Shown here in pieces: positions 47,156 through 55,600 of a stretch of 64,000 bases of DNA. Positions within the stretch are counted from its first letter, which is position 1, and every line of letters begins with the position of its first letter. Source of the DNA: Levilactobacillus bambusae (GTDB lineage Bacteria; Bacillota; Bacilli; Lactobacillales; Lactobacillaceae); NCBI RefSeq assembly GCF_003124125.1, contig NZ_QCXQ01000001.1:186001-250000 (forward strand), in the 5' to 3' direction. The position numbers and the translations under genes are program-made. Under the pieces are notes generated by a model. The model ran no database searches and had not been told where the DNA came from. It worked only from the letters and a program-made list of their open reading frames with translations.

Positions 47156-48085
47156 ATGAGTAAAGAATTAGTTTTTGGTCACCAAAAACCAGATACTGAT
47201 GCGATTGTCGCTGCGAAGGCATTTGCATACCTACAAAATAAATTAGGCAAGGACGTTGAGGCAGTTGCCTTGGGAGAACCTAATGCCGAAACGGTTTTTG
47301 CATTAAACCATTTTGCTGAACCAATGCCAAGAATTATTAAAGCTGCTAAACCAGAAGTTGATGAAGTGATGTTAGTGGACCATAACGAACCCCAACAAAG
47401 TGTGAGCGATTTAGCCGACGTTACGGTAACGGACGTCGTGGATCACCACCGGATTAACGGATTTAATACGGCTCAGCCCTTAAATTACCGGGCCGAAGCT
47501 ATTGGTTGTACCAGTACCATCATTACCGAAATGTTTATTGAGGAGAAAATTGATATTCCGGTTCAATTAGCCGGTTTAATGCTTTCAGCCATCATTTCGG
47601 ATACCTTACTTTTGAAGTCCCCAACAACGACGGATAAGGATCGGGAAATTGCCCGGTTCTTAGCTCAAATTGCGGACATTGATATGGAAAGTTACGGAAT
47701 TGATTTATTGAAGGCTGGGACTGACCTAGCTTCTAAGTCTGATAAAGAGTTAATTGATACGGATGCTAAGTCTTATGATTTAAACGGGACTAACACCCGC
47801 ATTGCACAAATCAATACCGTTGACTTAAACGATGTTTTATCCCGCGAAGACGGGATAAAACAAGCGATGAGTGACGAAATGGCTAGTGATAATTATCAAT
47901 TGTTCCTCGTGTTAGCCACTAACGTACTTGATAGTAATTCAGAATTAATTGTTGTTGGTGATCACCAAGACCTAGTTGAAAAAGCATTCAATACGAAGCT
48001 TAATAACGGCCAAGCTAATCTTCCAGGAGTTGTTTCACGGAAGAAACAATTAGTTCCACCATTAACTGAAACTTTTAACGCCTAA
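47156..48085 (+). CDS. ppaC: Manganese-dependent inorganic pyrophosphatase
   Basis: This family II pyrophosphatase hydrolyses pyrophosphate to drive biosynthetic reactions. The 309-residue DHH-superfamily protein has FGHQKPDTDAIVAA, the metal-binding LVDHNE, the DHH motif TDVVDHHRI and the C-terminal substrate motif GVVSRKKQLVPPL. SD AAGGAGAGG precedes the ATG. Codon use suggests high expression, unlike the LysR gene just before it, so it may also have its own promoter inside that gene. Confidence 0.96.
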   Translation: MSKELVFGHQKPDTDAIVAAKAFAYLQNKLGKDVEAVALGEPNAETVFALNHFAEPMPRIIKAAKPEVDEVMLVDHNEPQQSVSDLADVTVTDVVDHHRINGFNTAQPLNYRAEAIGCTSTIITEMFIEEKIDIPVQLAGLMLSAIISDTLLLKSPTTTDKDREIARFLAQIADIDMESYGIDLLKAGTDLASKSDKELIDTDAKSYDLNGTNTRIAQINTVDLNDVLSREDGIKQAMSDEMASDNYQLFLVLATNVLDSNSELIVVGDHQDLVEKAFNTKLNNGQANLPGVVSRKKQLVPPLTETFNA

Positions 48086-48104
48086 CTAAGCGTTTTAAGA
48101 CGGC

Positions 48105-48146
48105 AAAGCAATGTATTCCGGCGTTTGGAGGAATACATTGCTTTTT
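48105..48146 (+). terminator. Terminator of ppaC
   Basis: AAAGCAATGTATTCC (48105-48119) and its exact complement (48130-48144) form a 15-bp stem with T residues after it. Confidence 0.88.
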
Positions 48147-48231
48147 AGTTGCTTTTTTTCATCAAATGATTAAACTTAGGAGAAACCAGCTAGGGGCTGG
48201 TTTGGGTTAGTATGATGAGGAGGAGAGTTAT

Positions 48232-48678
48232 ATGGCAGAAAAGCATAATGAGACAGATGAAGAGTTACGTGAACGTTTAACTCCAGAGGAATATGAAGTT
48301 ACTCAGCATGCCGCTACGGAACGACCATTTAGTGGTAAATATGATGACTTCTATAAGCCAGGAATCTACGTTGATGTTGTCAGTGGTCAACCATTATTTA
48401 GTTCTACCGACAAATATGATGCAGGTTGTGGTTGGCCATCGTTTACTCATCCTATTAATCAGGGTAATGTTGAGACAGATACGGATACGTCACATGGAAT
48501 GGTCCGTGAAGAAGTTCGGAGTCAAGAAGCCAACTCTCACCTGGGTCACGTTTTTAATGATGGCCCTAAAGACGACGGGGGCCTGCGGTACTGTATTAAC
48601 TCCGCTGCACTCCGGTTTATCCCTAAGGATCAGCTTGAAGCCCAAGGGTACGGTCAATATTTGAAGCTTTTTAACTAA
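48232..48678 (+). CDS. msrB: Peptide methionine-R-sulfoxide reductase MsrB
   Basis: MsrB reduces the R epimer of methionine sulfoxide in oxidised proteins. The 148-residue protein has [21 protein letters not shown] and the catalytic Cys in [13 protein letters not shown]. The two CxxC zinc motifs of some MsrBs are absent ([15 protein letters not shown]), as in the zinc-free type. SD AGGAGGAGAG precedes ATG 48232. msrA follows after 13 bases. Confidence 0.96.
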   Translation: MAEKHNETDEELRERLTPEEYEVTQHAATERPFSGKYDDFYKPGIYVDVVSGQPLFSSTDKYDAGCGWPSFTHPINQGNVETDTDTSHGMVREEVRSQEANSHLGHVFNDGPKDDGGLRYCINSAALRFIPKDQLEAQGYGQYLKLFN

Positions 48679-48691
48679 GGGGGAACTTAAA

Positions 48692-49222
48692 ATGTCTGAA
48701 ACTGCAATTTTTGCGGGTGGTTGTTTTTGGTGCATGGTTAAGCCGTTTGATCAAATGCCTGGGATTGAAAAGGTCGTCTCAGGTTATACCGGAGGCCACG
48801 TTCCTAATCCCACTTACCAACAAGTAGCGAGCCATAAGACGGGGCACACTGAGGCCGTTGAAATTACGTTTGACCCTAAAATCATTAGTTATAACGATCT
48901 GCTCAACATCTATTGGCACCAAACGGACCCAACTGATGCAAGCGGCCAGTTCCAAGACCGGGGTGACAGCTACCGGCCCGTCATTTTTGTGAACAGCCCG
49001 GAACAACGTAAGGAAGCTGAAGCCTCTAAGAAAGCGTTACAGGCCAGTGGCGAATTTGACGCTCCGATTGTGACCCAAATCGAAGATTCTCAGCCGTTTT
49101 ATCCGGCCGAAGAAGAACACCAAGACTTCTACAAAAAAAATCCACTTCGCTACCAGATTGAAGAAATGGGTGGCCGTGAACAATTCTTGAAGCAGCACTG
49201 GCAAAAGGATCAGCAAAAATAG
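48692..49222 (+). CDS. msrA: Peptide methionine-S-sulfoxide reductase MsrA
   Basis: MsrA reduces the S epimer of methionine sulfoxide, complementing MsrB. The 176-residue protein carries the catalytic Cys in [11 protein letters not shown], then [53 protein letters not shown]-like residues (written here as [10 protein letters not shown]) and the C-terminal HQDFYKKNP. It shares an operon with msrB. Confidence 0.96.
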   Translation: MSETAIFAGGCFWCMVKPFDQMPGIEKVVSGYTGGHVPNPTYQQVASHKTGHTEAVEITFDPKIISYNDLLNIYWHQTDPTDASGQFQDRGDSYRPVIFVNSPEQRKEAEASKKALQASGEFDAPIVTQIEDSQPFYPAEEEHQDFYKKNPLRYQIEEMGGREQFLKQHWQKDQQK

Positions 49223-49233
49223 ATGTGTTGCTT

Positions 49234-49266
49234 AAAAGCTTGAGATCTAATATCTCAAGCTTTTTT
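49234..49266 (+). terminator. Terminator of msrBA
   Basis: AAAAGCTTGAGAT and ATCTCAAGCTTTT pair perfectly (13 bp, 5-base loop), followed by further T residues. Confidence 0.9.
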
Positions 49267-49323
49267 ATTTGGATCCGACTGCGTTATACTAACTGAATTA
49301 GATGATCTAGGGGGCTTTAAGTT

Positions 49324-49674
49324 ATGGTACTGGTACAAACTAAAATTGTTTTTCACGTTGATGAGCTCAACAAATGGCCCGAAGTTTTAAGCAATGTAAC
49401 TAACGTTTTAATGGATTTGGCACAGCATGATGATCATCACATTCAAATGGTGGTAGTGGCCAACGGCGATGGAATCATGGGATATTTAATTCCATCAATT
49501 AATGATCAAATTAGCGAGTTGGCCAAAACCGTAGAATTCCACGCATGTCACAATTCGATGGTTAGCCACGGGTTAAATAGCGCTCGGATTCCATCAGGCG
49601 TTCATATTGTCCCAGTTGGCGTCATTGACTTGGCGAGTCTTCAAGACAATGGTTATCGGTATCTGAAACCTTAA
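49324..49674 (+). CDS. DsrE-family protein
   Basis: The 116-residue protein has the DsrE/DsrF-like fold (KIVFHVDELNKWPEVLSNVTNVLMDL, MVVVANGDGIMGYL, KTVEFHACHNSMVSHGL). One conserved Cys sits in FHACHNSM, the place used for sulfur relay in some members. No partner sulfur-transfer genes are nearby, so the function is open. SD GGGGGCT lies before ATG 49324. Confidence 0.85.
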   Translation: MVLVQTKIVFHVDELNKWPEVLSNVTNVLMDLAQHDDHHIQMVVVANGDGIMGYLIPSINDQISELAKTVEFHACHNSMVSHGLNSARIPSGVHIVPVGVIDLASLQDNGYRYLKP

Positions 49675-49680
49675 TGTGAA

Positions 49681-49770
49681 TCAGCTGCCAAAGACGCGAA
49701 ACCAAAACACTGAAATTGATGCACCAATTAATAGGATGACGAGGATCAATTTAAGCCATTTTGTTAACAT
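49681..49770 (-). CDS. 29-residue single-pass membrane peptide
   Basis: On the minus strand an ATG at 49770 is preceded by CAAAGGAAG (49778-49786), a good SD seven bases away. It opens a frame of 29 codons ending in TGA at 49681. The product starts MLTKWLKLILVILLIGA and ends FWFRVFGS: a short basic N-terminus, about 18 hydrophobic residues and a basic end. I do not recognise a family. It lies convergent to the DsrE gene, with no visible terminator between them, and close to the dif-like site. It could be a real small membrane protein or a chance frame; the SD favours the former. Confidence 0.55.
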   Translation of the reverse strand: MLTKWLKLILVILLIGASISVFWFRVFGS

Positions 49771-49881
49771 TAAAAAACTTCCTTTGAATGAATTAGAGAA
49801 CTCTAGTTACAACAATTATAACGAGAGATGCCAATAAAGTGTAAAAAAAGCAAAGTATTGGCAAATTTTGTTTTTGCCTAT

Positions 49882-49909
49882 TCTTTTAATAATATATATT
49901 ATGTAAAGT
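49882..49909 (+). other. dif: Candidate chromosomal dif site
   Basis: The 28 bases match my recollection of B. subtilis dif at 22 positions. The central 6 bases plus the right arm (positions 10-28 of the site, ending TTATGTAAAGT) match at all but one base. The XerD-type half TTATGTAAA is intact; the left XerC half is weaker. It sits in gene-free DNA where the predominant coding orientation changes from plus to minus. XerC and XerD are encoded at 38742 and 7978. Confidence 0.65.
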
Positions 49910-50560
49910 AGAATTTATAGTTTAAATATTATCGTCTGAACCTTGCTCCCCCTTATTAGTCAATTTCCCAAACCGGTAAATTCAACTGACGATCACCAAT
50001 GATCCAAGTCATGGTTTACCAGACCTTGAGTGCTGTACTTTGATCACAGCTTTTTAACGAGCTAATTCTTAAATTTATTTTACTAATCTGAACATGCACT
50101 GAGGTTTAAACCGATCCAGCGACATTAATATATCTAATTCGAGCTGGCTTTATTTATGGTTCCAACCCAGTTATTTTGATCGAACGACTTAATCTGCTTG
50201 AGAAATGCATTCTGATGTCGTTTAAAGATGTTTAGTGATCAACTACTAATAAAAACGTTGAGTTTACGGTTAACCAGTCAGTCAAGCACCGTTCAATTAA
50301 ACTAAAATTAAGCTGATTAGTAACTTAATTGAGACGTTATTTTGATGTCAGTTAATCACTTAAATGCCGTTGTGACGGCTTTTAGAGCTTATTTCAACCC
50401 AATTTCACTATTAACCATTAGGTATTTTTCAGAGATCGCAATGAATTGAACCAATCTTTTATAAGTTTGGAATTTATCATTAAGTGGTTGATTACCAAAT
50501 CAAAGGCCCTAAGATCATTGATGCCAATTTATGTTAGTGGAAATGAAAATAAATGGACTA

Positions 50561-50590
50561 CTTTCATTAAAACACTAATTTTAATGAAAG
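50561..50590. repeat. 12-bp perfect inverted repeat in the gene-free stretch
   Basis: CTTTCATTAAAA (50561-50572) and TTTTAATGAAAG (50579-50590) surround the loop CACTAA. There is no T-run, so it is not an obvious terminator. Confidence 0.55.
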
Positions 50591-50731
50591 ATGAATGGAA
50601 ACAAATGCGGGGGACTTTCTTATAGCTTCGTAACGTTGGTTAAGCTTCCTTTAATTCCCGATCGGATGTCTGCCCAATGACGTTGATATCCGTTACAGTG
50701 GGAATAATCAATTTTAAAAGGAGCTGATTGG

Positions 50732-51244
50732 ATGATGCGTTGGAGTGTTGTTCTTGTGACCTGGTTTATTCTCGGCCTTGCTATCGTCGCGGTTCTAACG
50801 ACGGCAAAATCACACCGAATCGTGAAGTTACTTAGTTTAGGTTACCTGATGACAGGTGTTTTTCTTCTCTTCTCCCCGCTTTCCATTACTGGAATGCAGA
50901 TTTCCGTCATGCCATGGGGTCTCGGTCGGACGAATTTGACTAATATTCAAACCACGATGTCCCTCTCCTACTTTGAAAATATCTTACTAACGATTCCGTT
51001 GGGCCTATTAATTGCCCGATTTTTCCCCCGGATGTCGCTTGTTGGTAAAATTGGGGTCGGGCTGTTTGTTGGGGCTAGCATTGAAATTACCCAGCACTAT
51101 CTCTCCCATGAAATCTTCATTAACCGGAGCTCAGATATCAATGATGTCTTGGCTAACGGATTAGGTATTGTTATTGGAATGGTTTTCTTCAGTTTGATGG
51201 CTTACGTTATCCTTCACAAAAAGCAGTCCCCAGTTAAAGCGTAG
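50732..51244 (+). CDS. VanZ-like family membrane protein
   Basis: The 170-residue protein has about four or five transmembrane segments and the VanZ-type motif ASIEITQHYLSHEIFINRSSDINDVLANGLG near its C-terminal third. VanZ relatives have been linked to low-level teicoplanin resistance, but most homologues have no assigned role. SD AAAGGAGC precedes ATG 50732. It stands alone between the gene-free stretch and the convergent citG. Confidence 0.85.
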   Translation: MMRWSVVLVTWFILGLAIVAVLTTAKSHRIVKLLSLGYLMTGVFLLFSPLSITGMQISVMPWGLGRTNLTNIQTTMSLSYFENILLTIPLGLLIARFFPRMSLVGKIGVGLFVGASIEITQHYLSHEIFINRSSDINDVLANGLGIVIGMVFFSLMAYVILHKKQSPVKA

Positions 51245-51276
51245 CGTTGGGGCGTAAAACGCGTTTAGATCCATAA

Positions 51277-51336
51277 AAATAGGGCGACTGGCCGGTTCGA
51301 TTATACGTTAATCGGACTTGGTCAGTCGCCCTATTT
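51277..51336. terminator. Bidirectional terminator between the VanZ gene and citG
   Basis: AAATAGGGCGACTG (51277-51290) and CAGTCGCCCTATTT (51323-51336) are exact complements, and the inner bases (GGCCGGTTCGATTA/TAATCGGACTTGGT) pair further. Confidence 0.85.
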
Positions 51337-51373
51337 GATTAAAGTTTGCTTATCTTGAGTCAGATGTTTCCGG

Positions 51374-52219
51374 TTAATCTAAGAGTCCCTCACGTTTACC
51401 TAAAAAAATCGTGATAATTAAAAGGTCCGCTGACCCTCCCAGGCTCAACTTTTTCTGATCAAAAGTCTGACAAATCTGCTGCATTTTATGCCGTCCCTCT
51501 GTCGTTTGACTGGCCCCTAAGTTGAAATATTCCTGAAATTGCTGGTGGGCCCATGGCAAAATGGCAGCCGTCCCCGCCCTCTTAATCAGGTTACTATCTT
51601 CAGAGTTTAAGGCAATCATCATTAAGGTATCTAGTAAGCAGGCGTTAGTTGTTCCCTGAGCTTGCCGTAAGTAGGGTAAACTAACGGTCGAAACAACCGG
51701 AAACCCAGCCTCAGCCTCACCTCGGCTACCGGTCTTGCCGTACTTTAAGTATTGGCGTTCACCAGCCGTTAAACGGGCGGGATCCTTCTCATTTAGATGG
51801 GCAAAATCATGGGCCACGAGACCTGTAAGCATCGCCTGGACGACCCGTATCACCTCAGATGTTTGGGCCTCATCGCCAGCATAGGCCGAAGCCGTCACTA
51901 AAATTCCGAGCGCAAAGATGGCACCCTTATGGGTATTGACCCCATTAGTTGCTGCAAACATGGTTTGCTCCGCCTGAATCCCGGCAGGACGAATCGCCGC
52001 AAAAAGCTTTGGGCTGGCCGCTTCCTTGTAGTTACGGCCAATGGTTTCGCAAGTTTCAAAGTATGGAACCAAACTGGTTGCACTATTAATGAAGGTAAAG
52101 ACGTCCATATCCGGGTGTGGGCCCTGAGATACAGGGTCCACAAGGCCGGGTTTAGGCGTGACACTCACTTCTGCTAATAGCGATTGAACAGCCATTTGGG
52201 CGAGATTTAGGTGTGCCAT
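51374..52219 (-). CDS. citG: Triphosphoribosyl-dephospho-CoA synthase CitG
   Basis: CitG makes the precursor of the citrate lyase prosthetic group from ATP and dephospho-CoA. The 281-residue protein shows the family motifs VSVTPKPGLVDPVSQGPHPDMD, GVNTHKGAIFALG, YLKYGKTGSRGEAEAGFP and the C-terminal LSLGGSADLLIITIFL. Its start overlaps the citX stop (TAATG), so the two are coupled. It is the last gene of the citrate lyase cluster. Confidence 0.95.
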   Translation of the reverse strand: MAHLNLAQMAVQSLLAEVSVTPKPGLVDPVSQGPHPDMDVFTFINSATSLVPYFETCETIGRNYKEAASPKLFAAIRPAGIQAEQTMFAATNGVNTHKGAIFALGILVTASAYAGDEAQTSEVIRVVQAMLTGLVAHDFAHLNEKDPARLTAGERQYLKYGKTGSRGEAEAGFPVVSTVSLPYLRQAQGTTNACLLDTLMMIALNSEDSNLIKRAGTAAILPWAHQQFQEYFNLGASQTTEGRHKMQQICQTFDQKKLSLGGSADLLIITIFLGKREGLLD

Positions 52220-52764
52220 TAAACTTTACCCCCTCCTTGGATCGTCGACCAATATAACGCGCTAATGGCCGCTTGAAGGTCAGCGATAGAGTGAGTTCGG
52301 CTCCTAGCGCACTCCTTAGCTGGCTTTTGGCACAGAAAGCACTGCCGAACGGGTAAGTGTAAATCGCGTCGGGACAATGTCTGACCATTGGACATGATGT
52401 CAACGTCAAAGAGCCGCCCAAGTGAAGCTCGATCCTCAAAGTGAACCCCCAGCGTTTTGGCCTCCCTTAGGGTTCCTTTCGTTAGCCGAATAAAGGCCTC
52501 CTTGCCAGTTGGTCGATCCCAAATTGCAATTTTAACGGGGTTGAGCCTAGCCAAGTCGCTTAAGAGGTCCCCCAAGCCTTGATCAAATAATCGGCTTAGC
52601 TCGACATTATTTTTTATGGGTCCTGGAACGTTTAATTTAACCGCAATGATAACGTTCGACGGGTAACAGGTCATAAGAGAGCCTTGATAGGCCGCCCGGG
52701 CATCCTTATTTGTCAAAACCTGGGTAATCTCTTGGGGTTTACCCCTGATAAAAATTGATTTCAT
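52219..52764 (-). CDS. citX: Holo-ACP synthase CitX (citrate lyase)
   Basis: CitX transfers the triphosphoribosyl-dephospho-CoA precursor onto the acyl carrier protein CitD. I chose ATG 52764 (181 residues, MKSIFIRGKPQEITQVL) because AAAGGTGAG lies at the right distance; the open frame upstream has a poorer start. Motifs include VIIAVKLNVPGPIKN, EDRASLGRLFDVDI and the Cys-containing QCFLCQKPAKECARSRTH. A hairpin separates it from citF. Confidence 0.93.
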   Translation of the reverse strand: MKSIFIRGKPQEITQVLTNKDARAAYQGSLMTCYPSNVIIAVKLNVPGPIKNNVELSRLFDQGLGDLLSDLARLNPVKIAIWDRPTGKEAFIRLTKGTLREAKTLGVHFEDRASLGRLFDVDIMSNGQTLSRRDLHLPVRQCFLCQKPAKECARSRTHSIADLQAAISALYWSTIQGGGKV

Positions 52765-52821
52765 ATTTTTCTCACCTTTTTTGAATGCCACCATCATCTA
52801 CGTTTTTTAAAATAAGGGAAA

Positions 52822-52858
52822 GCCCCCAAACGATCTGCCAAGGCAGCGGTTTGGGGGC
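52822..52858 (-). terminator. Hairpin between citF and citX (possible attenuator)
   Basis: GCCCCCAAAC (52822-52831) pairs with GTTTGGGGGC (52849-52858), with an inner TGCC/GGCA stem. On the minus strand it is followed by TTTCCCTTATTTT, an imperfect T-run. It may end part of the citCDEF transcripts before citXG. Confidence 0.7.
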
Positions 52859-52864
52859 AATCAC

Positions 52865-54403
52865 TTAATCCTTTACTTCTTTGATTTGATCAATAATTGT
52901 ACCGTCGCGGTACTCAACTAATGCGACAGTCCGATCGGTATATTCAAGGGGTTTAGGTTCCCCCACAATTTTTTCTGCCTCAGCTTGTAAATCAGCAATT
53001 GACACCAATTTCATACCGGGAACTTGGTTAAACCGATCAATGAGGTCCTGCCGTTTAGGGTTAACTGCAATCCCTCGTTCGGTAACGACAACGTCAACGG
53101 AATCACCTGGGGTAACAACCGTTGCGACATCCTTAACCACGGTGGCATTCCGTCCCCGGACCAACGGGGAACAGATAATGGTGAGTTTGGCGGTCGCCGC
53201 ATCTTGGTGGCCTCCGACTGCGCCACGAATGACACCATCTGACCCTGTCATCACGTTCACGTTGAAGTTCGTATCAACTTCAAGGGCACTTAGGATAACG
53301 ACATCTAACTGATCAACCATGGCCCCTTTATTATCGGGATCAGCGTACCAAGAAGCATCAATTTCCTGTTGATTTTTATTATCCGCCATTGATGAGGCCG
53401 CGCCTTTATCGAAGTCTTGGACGTCCATTACCTTATCCACTAGGCCTTCCTTTAACAGATCAATCATTGGTGAGGTAATCCCGCCTAAGGTGAAGGAAGC
53501 CTTGATATGATTTTCAACCATGGATTCCTTTAAGTAACGGGTTACCGCTAACGCTGCCCCACCCGAACCGGTTTGAAACGAGAAACCATCCTGAAAGTAC
53601 TGGGAATTAGTAATCACACTGTTAACCATTTCGGCAATTTTAAGTTCCTTTGGATCCTTAGTGAACCGAGTTGCACCCGAACCAATTTTATCGGGATCCC
53701 CAACTTTGTCAACCTCAACAACGTAGTCAACCTGAGTCTGCTTAATGGAGGCTGGGGTATTAGGATAGCTAACGAGGTTATCCGTTAATAAAACAACCTT
53801 ATTCGCATATTGCGCATCCATTAGGGCGTAACCGAGTGACCCGAATACTGCGTCCCCATACATCCCGTTAGCATTTCCTAGCCGATCGGCGTTCGGAACC
53901 CCTAAGAAGGCGACGTCAATCTTAATGTCACCATTTTCAATGGCCCGAGCTCGTCCACCGTGGGAACGGAAGATGACGGGAGCCTTTAGGGCACCGTGAG
54001 AAACGGCATCCCCAAGACTGCCTCGCATCCCTGAACTGGTAATGTGAGTTACCGTTCCGCTATTGATGGCCTTAACGACCGTATCATTCATCACGTTTGT
54101 TAAGGATGAAGGCGCTAAGGTAAGATCCTTAATTCCTAAGTCCATAATAATGCCCATTACCCGGTTAAAGACAAAGTCGCCTTCCCGGAAGTGGTGGTGA
54201 AACGAAATGGTCATTCCATCGTGAACGTTATTTTTTACGACGGCTTCTAAATCATCGGTCACCTTGTCATTTCCGGTTGTTACCCGGACAACGGGTGCCG
54301 TCCGTTGGATTTCCGGGTGGCCAATCTCAGTTGATTCAAACGGCCGATAATTTAAGTCGGACATAATCTGATCGGGTAGTTCCCGGTTTAAACTATTTTT
54401 CAA
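52865..54403 (-). CDS. citF: Citrate lyase alpha subunit (citrate CoA-transferase)
   Basis: CitF exchanges acetyl for citryl on the ACP thioester in the citrate lyase complex. The 512-residue protein has [69 protein letters not shown] and [23 protein letters not shown]. The start is TTG 54403 with GGAGGG nine bases upstream, inside the end of citE (11-base overlap). The order citC-citD-citE-citF matches other lactic acid bacteria. Confidence 0.96.
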   Translation of the reverse strand: MKNSLNRELPDQIMSDLNYRPFESTEIGHPEIQRTAPVVRVTTGNDKVTDDLEAVVKNNVHDGMTISFHHHFREGDFVFNRVMGIIMDLGIKDLTLAPSSLTNVMNDTVVKAINSGTVTHITSSGMRGSLGDAVSHGALKAPVIFRSHGGRARAIENGDIKIDVAFLGVPNADRLGNANGMYGDAVFGSLGYALMDAQYANKVVLLTDNLVSYPNTPASIKQTQVDYVVEVDKVGDPDKIGSGATRFTKDPKELKIAEMVNSVITNSQYFQDGFSFQTGSGGAALAVTRYLKESMVENHIKASFTLGGITSPMIDLLKEGLVDKVMDVQDFDKGAASSMADNKNQQEIDASWYADPDNKGAMVDQLDVVILSALEVDTNFNVNVMTGSDGVIRGAVGGHQDAATAKLTIICSPLVRGRNATVVKDVATVVTPGDSVDVVVTERGIAVNPKRQDLIDRFNQVPGMKLVSIADLQAEAEKIVGEPKPLEYTDRTVALVEYRDGTIIDQIKEVKD

Positions 54404-55307
54404 TGTAGTTTCCCTCCTGATCCACTAAATGTGAAGCCTTGGCTAACCGCATCACGCGTTCGGCCCGTAATACAACCGGCCGATCAACCATCTGACCGTT
54501 CATGGAGATAACGCCAGACCCCTTTTGATGGGCGGCCTCAATGGCAGCAATCACGTTTTGGGCGTCCTTGATCTCCTTTTTGCTTGGTGCATAAATGGCG
54601 TTAACCATCGGAATCTGTCGTGGATTAACTAAGGATTTCCCATCATAGCCTAACTGGTGGATGTATTCCGTTTCACGCTTAAACCCATCAACGTCATCCA
54701 TATTAGTAAATACCGTATCAAAGGCAGCAATTCCCGCTGCTCGGGCGGCGTGCAGGACCATATTCCGGGCAAATTCAAGTTCACGCCCGTCCTTGTAACG
54801 GTGGGTCTTCATATCCGTCGTATAGTCTTCCGCTGATAGAGCAATTCCAATCATGCGGTCGGATGCGGCAGCAATTTCCGGCGCGTTTAAAACACCCTTG
54901 GCACTTTCAATGGCGGCCATCAAGTGCGTTGACCCTACTGGAAGGTTAAATTGTTCTTCGGCCTTGACAACTTCAGCCTCTAATTGCTGAATCATCTCAG
55001 CTGACTCCGTCTTAGGCAGCCGAATAACATCAATCCCAGCCTTGACCATGGCCTTAATGTCATTTTGATAGTACGGGGTATCGAGTCCGTTAATTCGGAC
55101 AACCAGTTCGGCATCCCCGTAGTCAACGGTGTGGAGCGCCTCAAAAACCAGATCCCGAGCCGCATCCTTTTCCGTCATGGAGACCGCATCCTCTAAGTCA
55201 AACATGATGGAATCCGCCCCGTAAATTCCGGCGTCCTTTACCATGCCGGGGTTATTACCCGGAACAAACATCATTGTACGGCGTAATCGTTCCTTACTTT
55301 CCGTCAT
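54393..55307 (-). CDS. citE: Citrate lyase beta subunit (citryl-ACP lyase)
   Basis: CitE cleaves citryl-ACP to acetyl-ACP and oxaloacetate. The 304-residue TIM-barrel protein of the HpcH/CitE family starts [17 protein letters not shown] at ATG 55307 after GGGAGG. It shows [21 protein letters not shown] (metal-binding Glu and Asp), [31 protein letters not shown] and [14 protein letters not shown]. The ATG overlaps the citD stop, giving tight coupling. Confidence 0.96.
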   Translation of the reverse strand: MTESKERLRRTMMFVPGNNPGMVKDAGIYGADSIMFDLEDAVSMTEKDAARDLVFEALHTVDYGDAELVVRINGLDTPYYQNDIKAMVKAGIDVIRLPKTESAEMIQQLEAEVVKAEEQFNLPVGSTHLMAAIESAKGVLNAPEIAAASDRMIGIALSAEDYTTDMKTHRYKDGRELEFARNMVLHAARAAGIAAFDTVFTNMDDVDGFKRETEYIHQLGYDGKSLVNPRQIPMVNAIYAPSKKEIKDAQNVIAAIEAAHQKGSGVISMNGQMVDRPVVLRAERVMRLAKASHLVDQEGNYIEK

Positions 55308-55600
55308 TATAGAACCTCCCATGCTGGCTCGTTGACCGTATCTAGGGCGCGTTGGGCTGCGGCAATTGTTCGCGCCTTAATGACACAGTCTAGAGCGCCC
55401 TTATCAACGGCCTTAACGTTAACATCGGTAATGTTGAAATCCGTTAAAACGGTCGTAATGACCCGGCGAATGTCATCACCAAAACTTTTGGCTACTTCTG
55501 AATCAAGGTCAATTTGAATGCCATTTGTTCCCTTACTGAGCATAATTTGAATGTCTGAGGATTCTAACGTTCCGGCGAGTGCCGTTTTTTTAATTTCCAT
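55307..55600 (-). CDS. citD: Citrate lyase gamma subunit (acyl carrier protein)
   Basis: CitD carries the 2'-(5''-phosphoribosyl)-3'-dephospho-CoA group that holds the acetyl or citryl thioester. The 97-residue protein has the attachment Ser in GTLESSDIQIML and the family end region NEPAWEVL. I chose the ATG at 55600 over a TTG one codon upstream. It starts inside the end of citC. Confidence 0.95.
   Translation of the reverse strand: MEIKKTALAGTLESSDIQIMLSKGTNGIQIDLDSEVAKSFGDDIRRVITTVLTDFNITDVNVKAVDKGALDCVIKARTIAAAQRALDTVNEPAWEVL

Larger units (their letters stand above)
49790..50731. other. Gene-free AT-rich stretch containing the dif-like site
   Basis: About 940 bases without a convincing gene. 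It holds a dif-like site near its left end, a hairpin GCCGT/ACGGC near 50365-50380, and a 12-bp perfect inverted repeat at 50561-50590. The longest suggestive frame (50422-50625, plus strand) has no good start codon or SD and resembles nothing I know. A weak promoter candidate for the VanZ gene (TTGATA near 50684) lies at the right end. Base use is more AT-rich than the flanking genes. The stretch may be terminus DNA or decayed sequence. Confidence 0.6.

Noticed and set aside
50422-50625. Open frame in the gene-free stretch
   Set aside because: No suitable start codon with SD, and composition is not clearly coding; kept only as a remark on possible gene decay.
51290-51330. tRNA-like GGTTCGATTATACG fragment
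   Set aside because: It is part of a bidirectional terminator; no acceptor or anticodon stem can be built.
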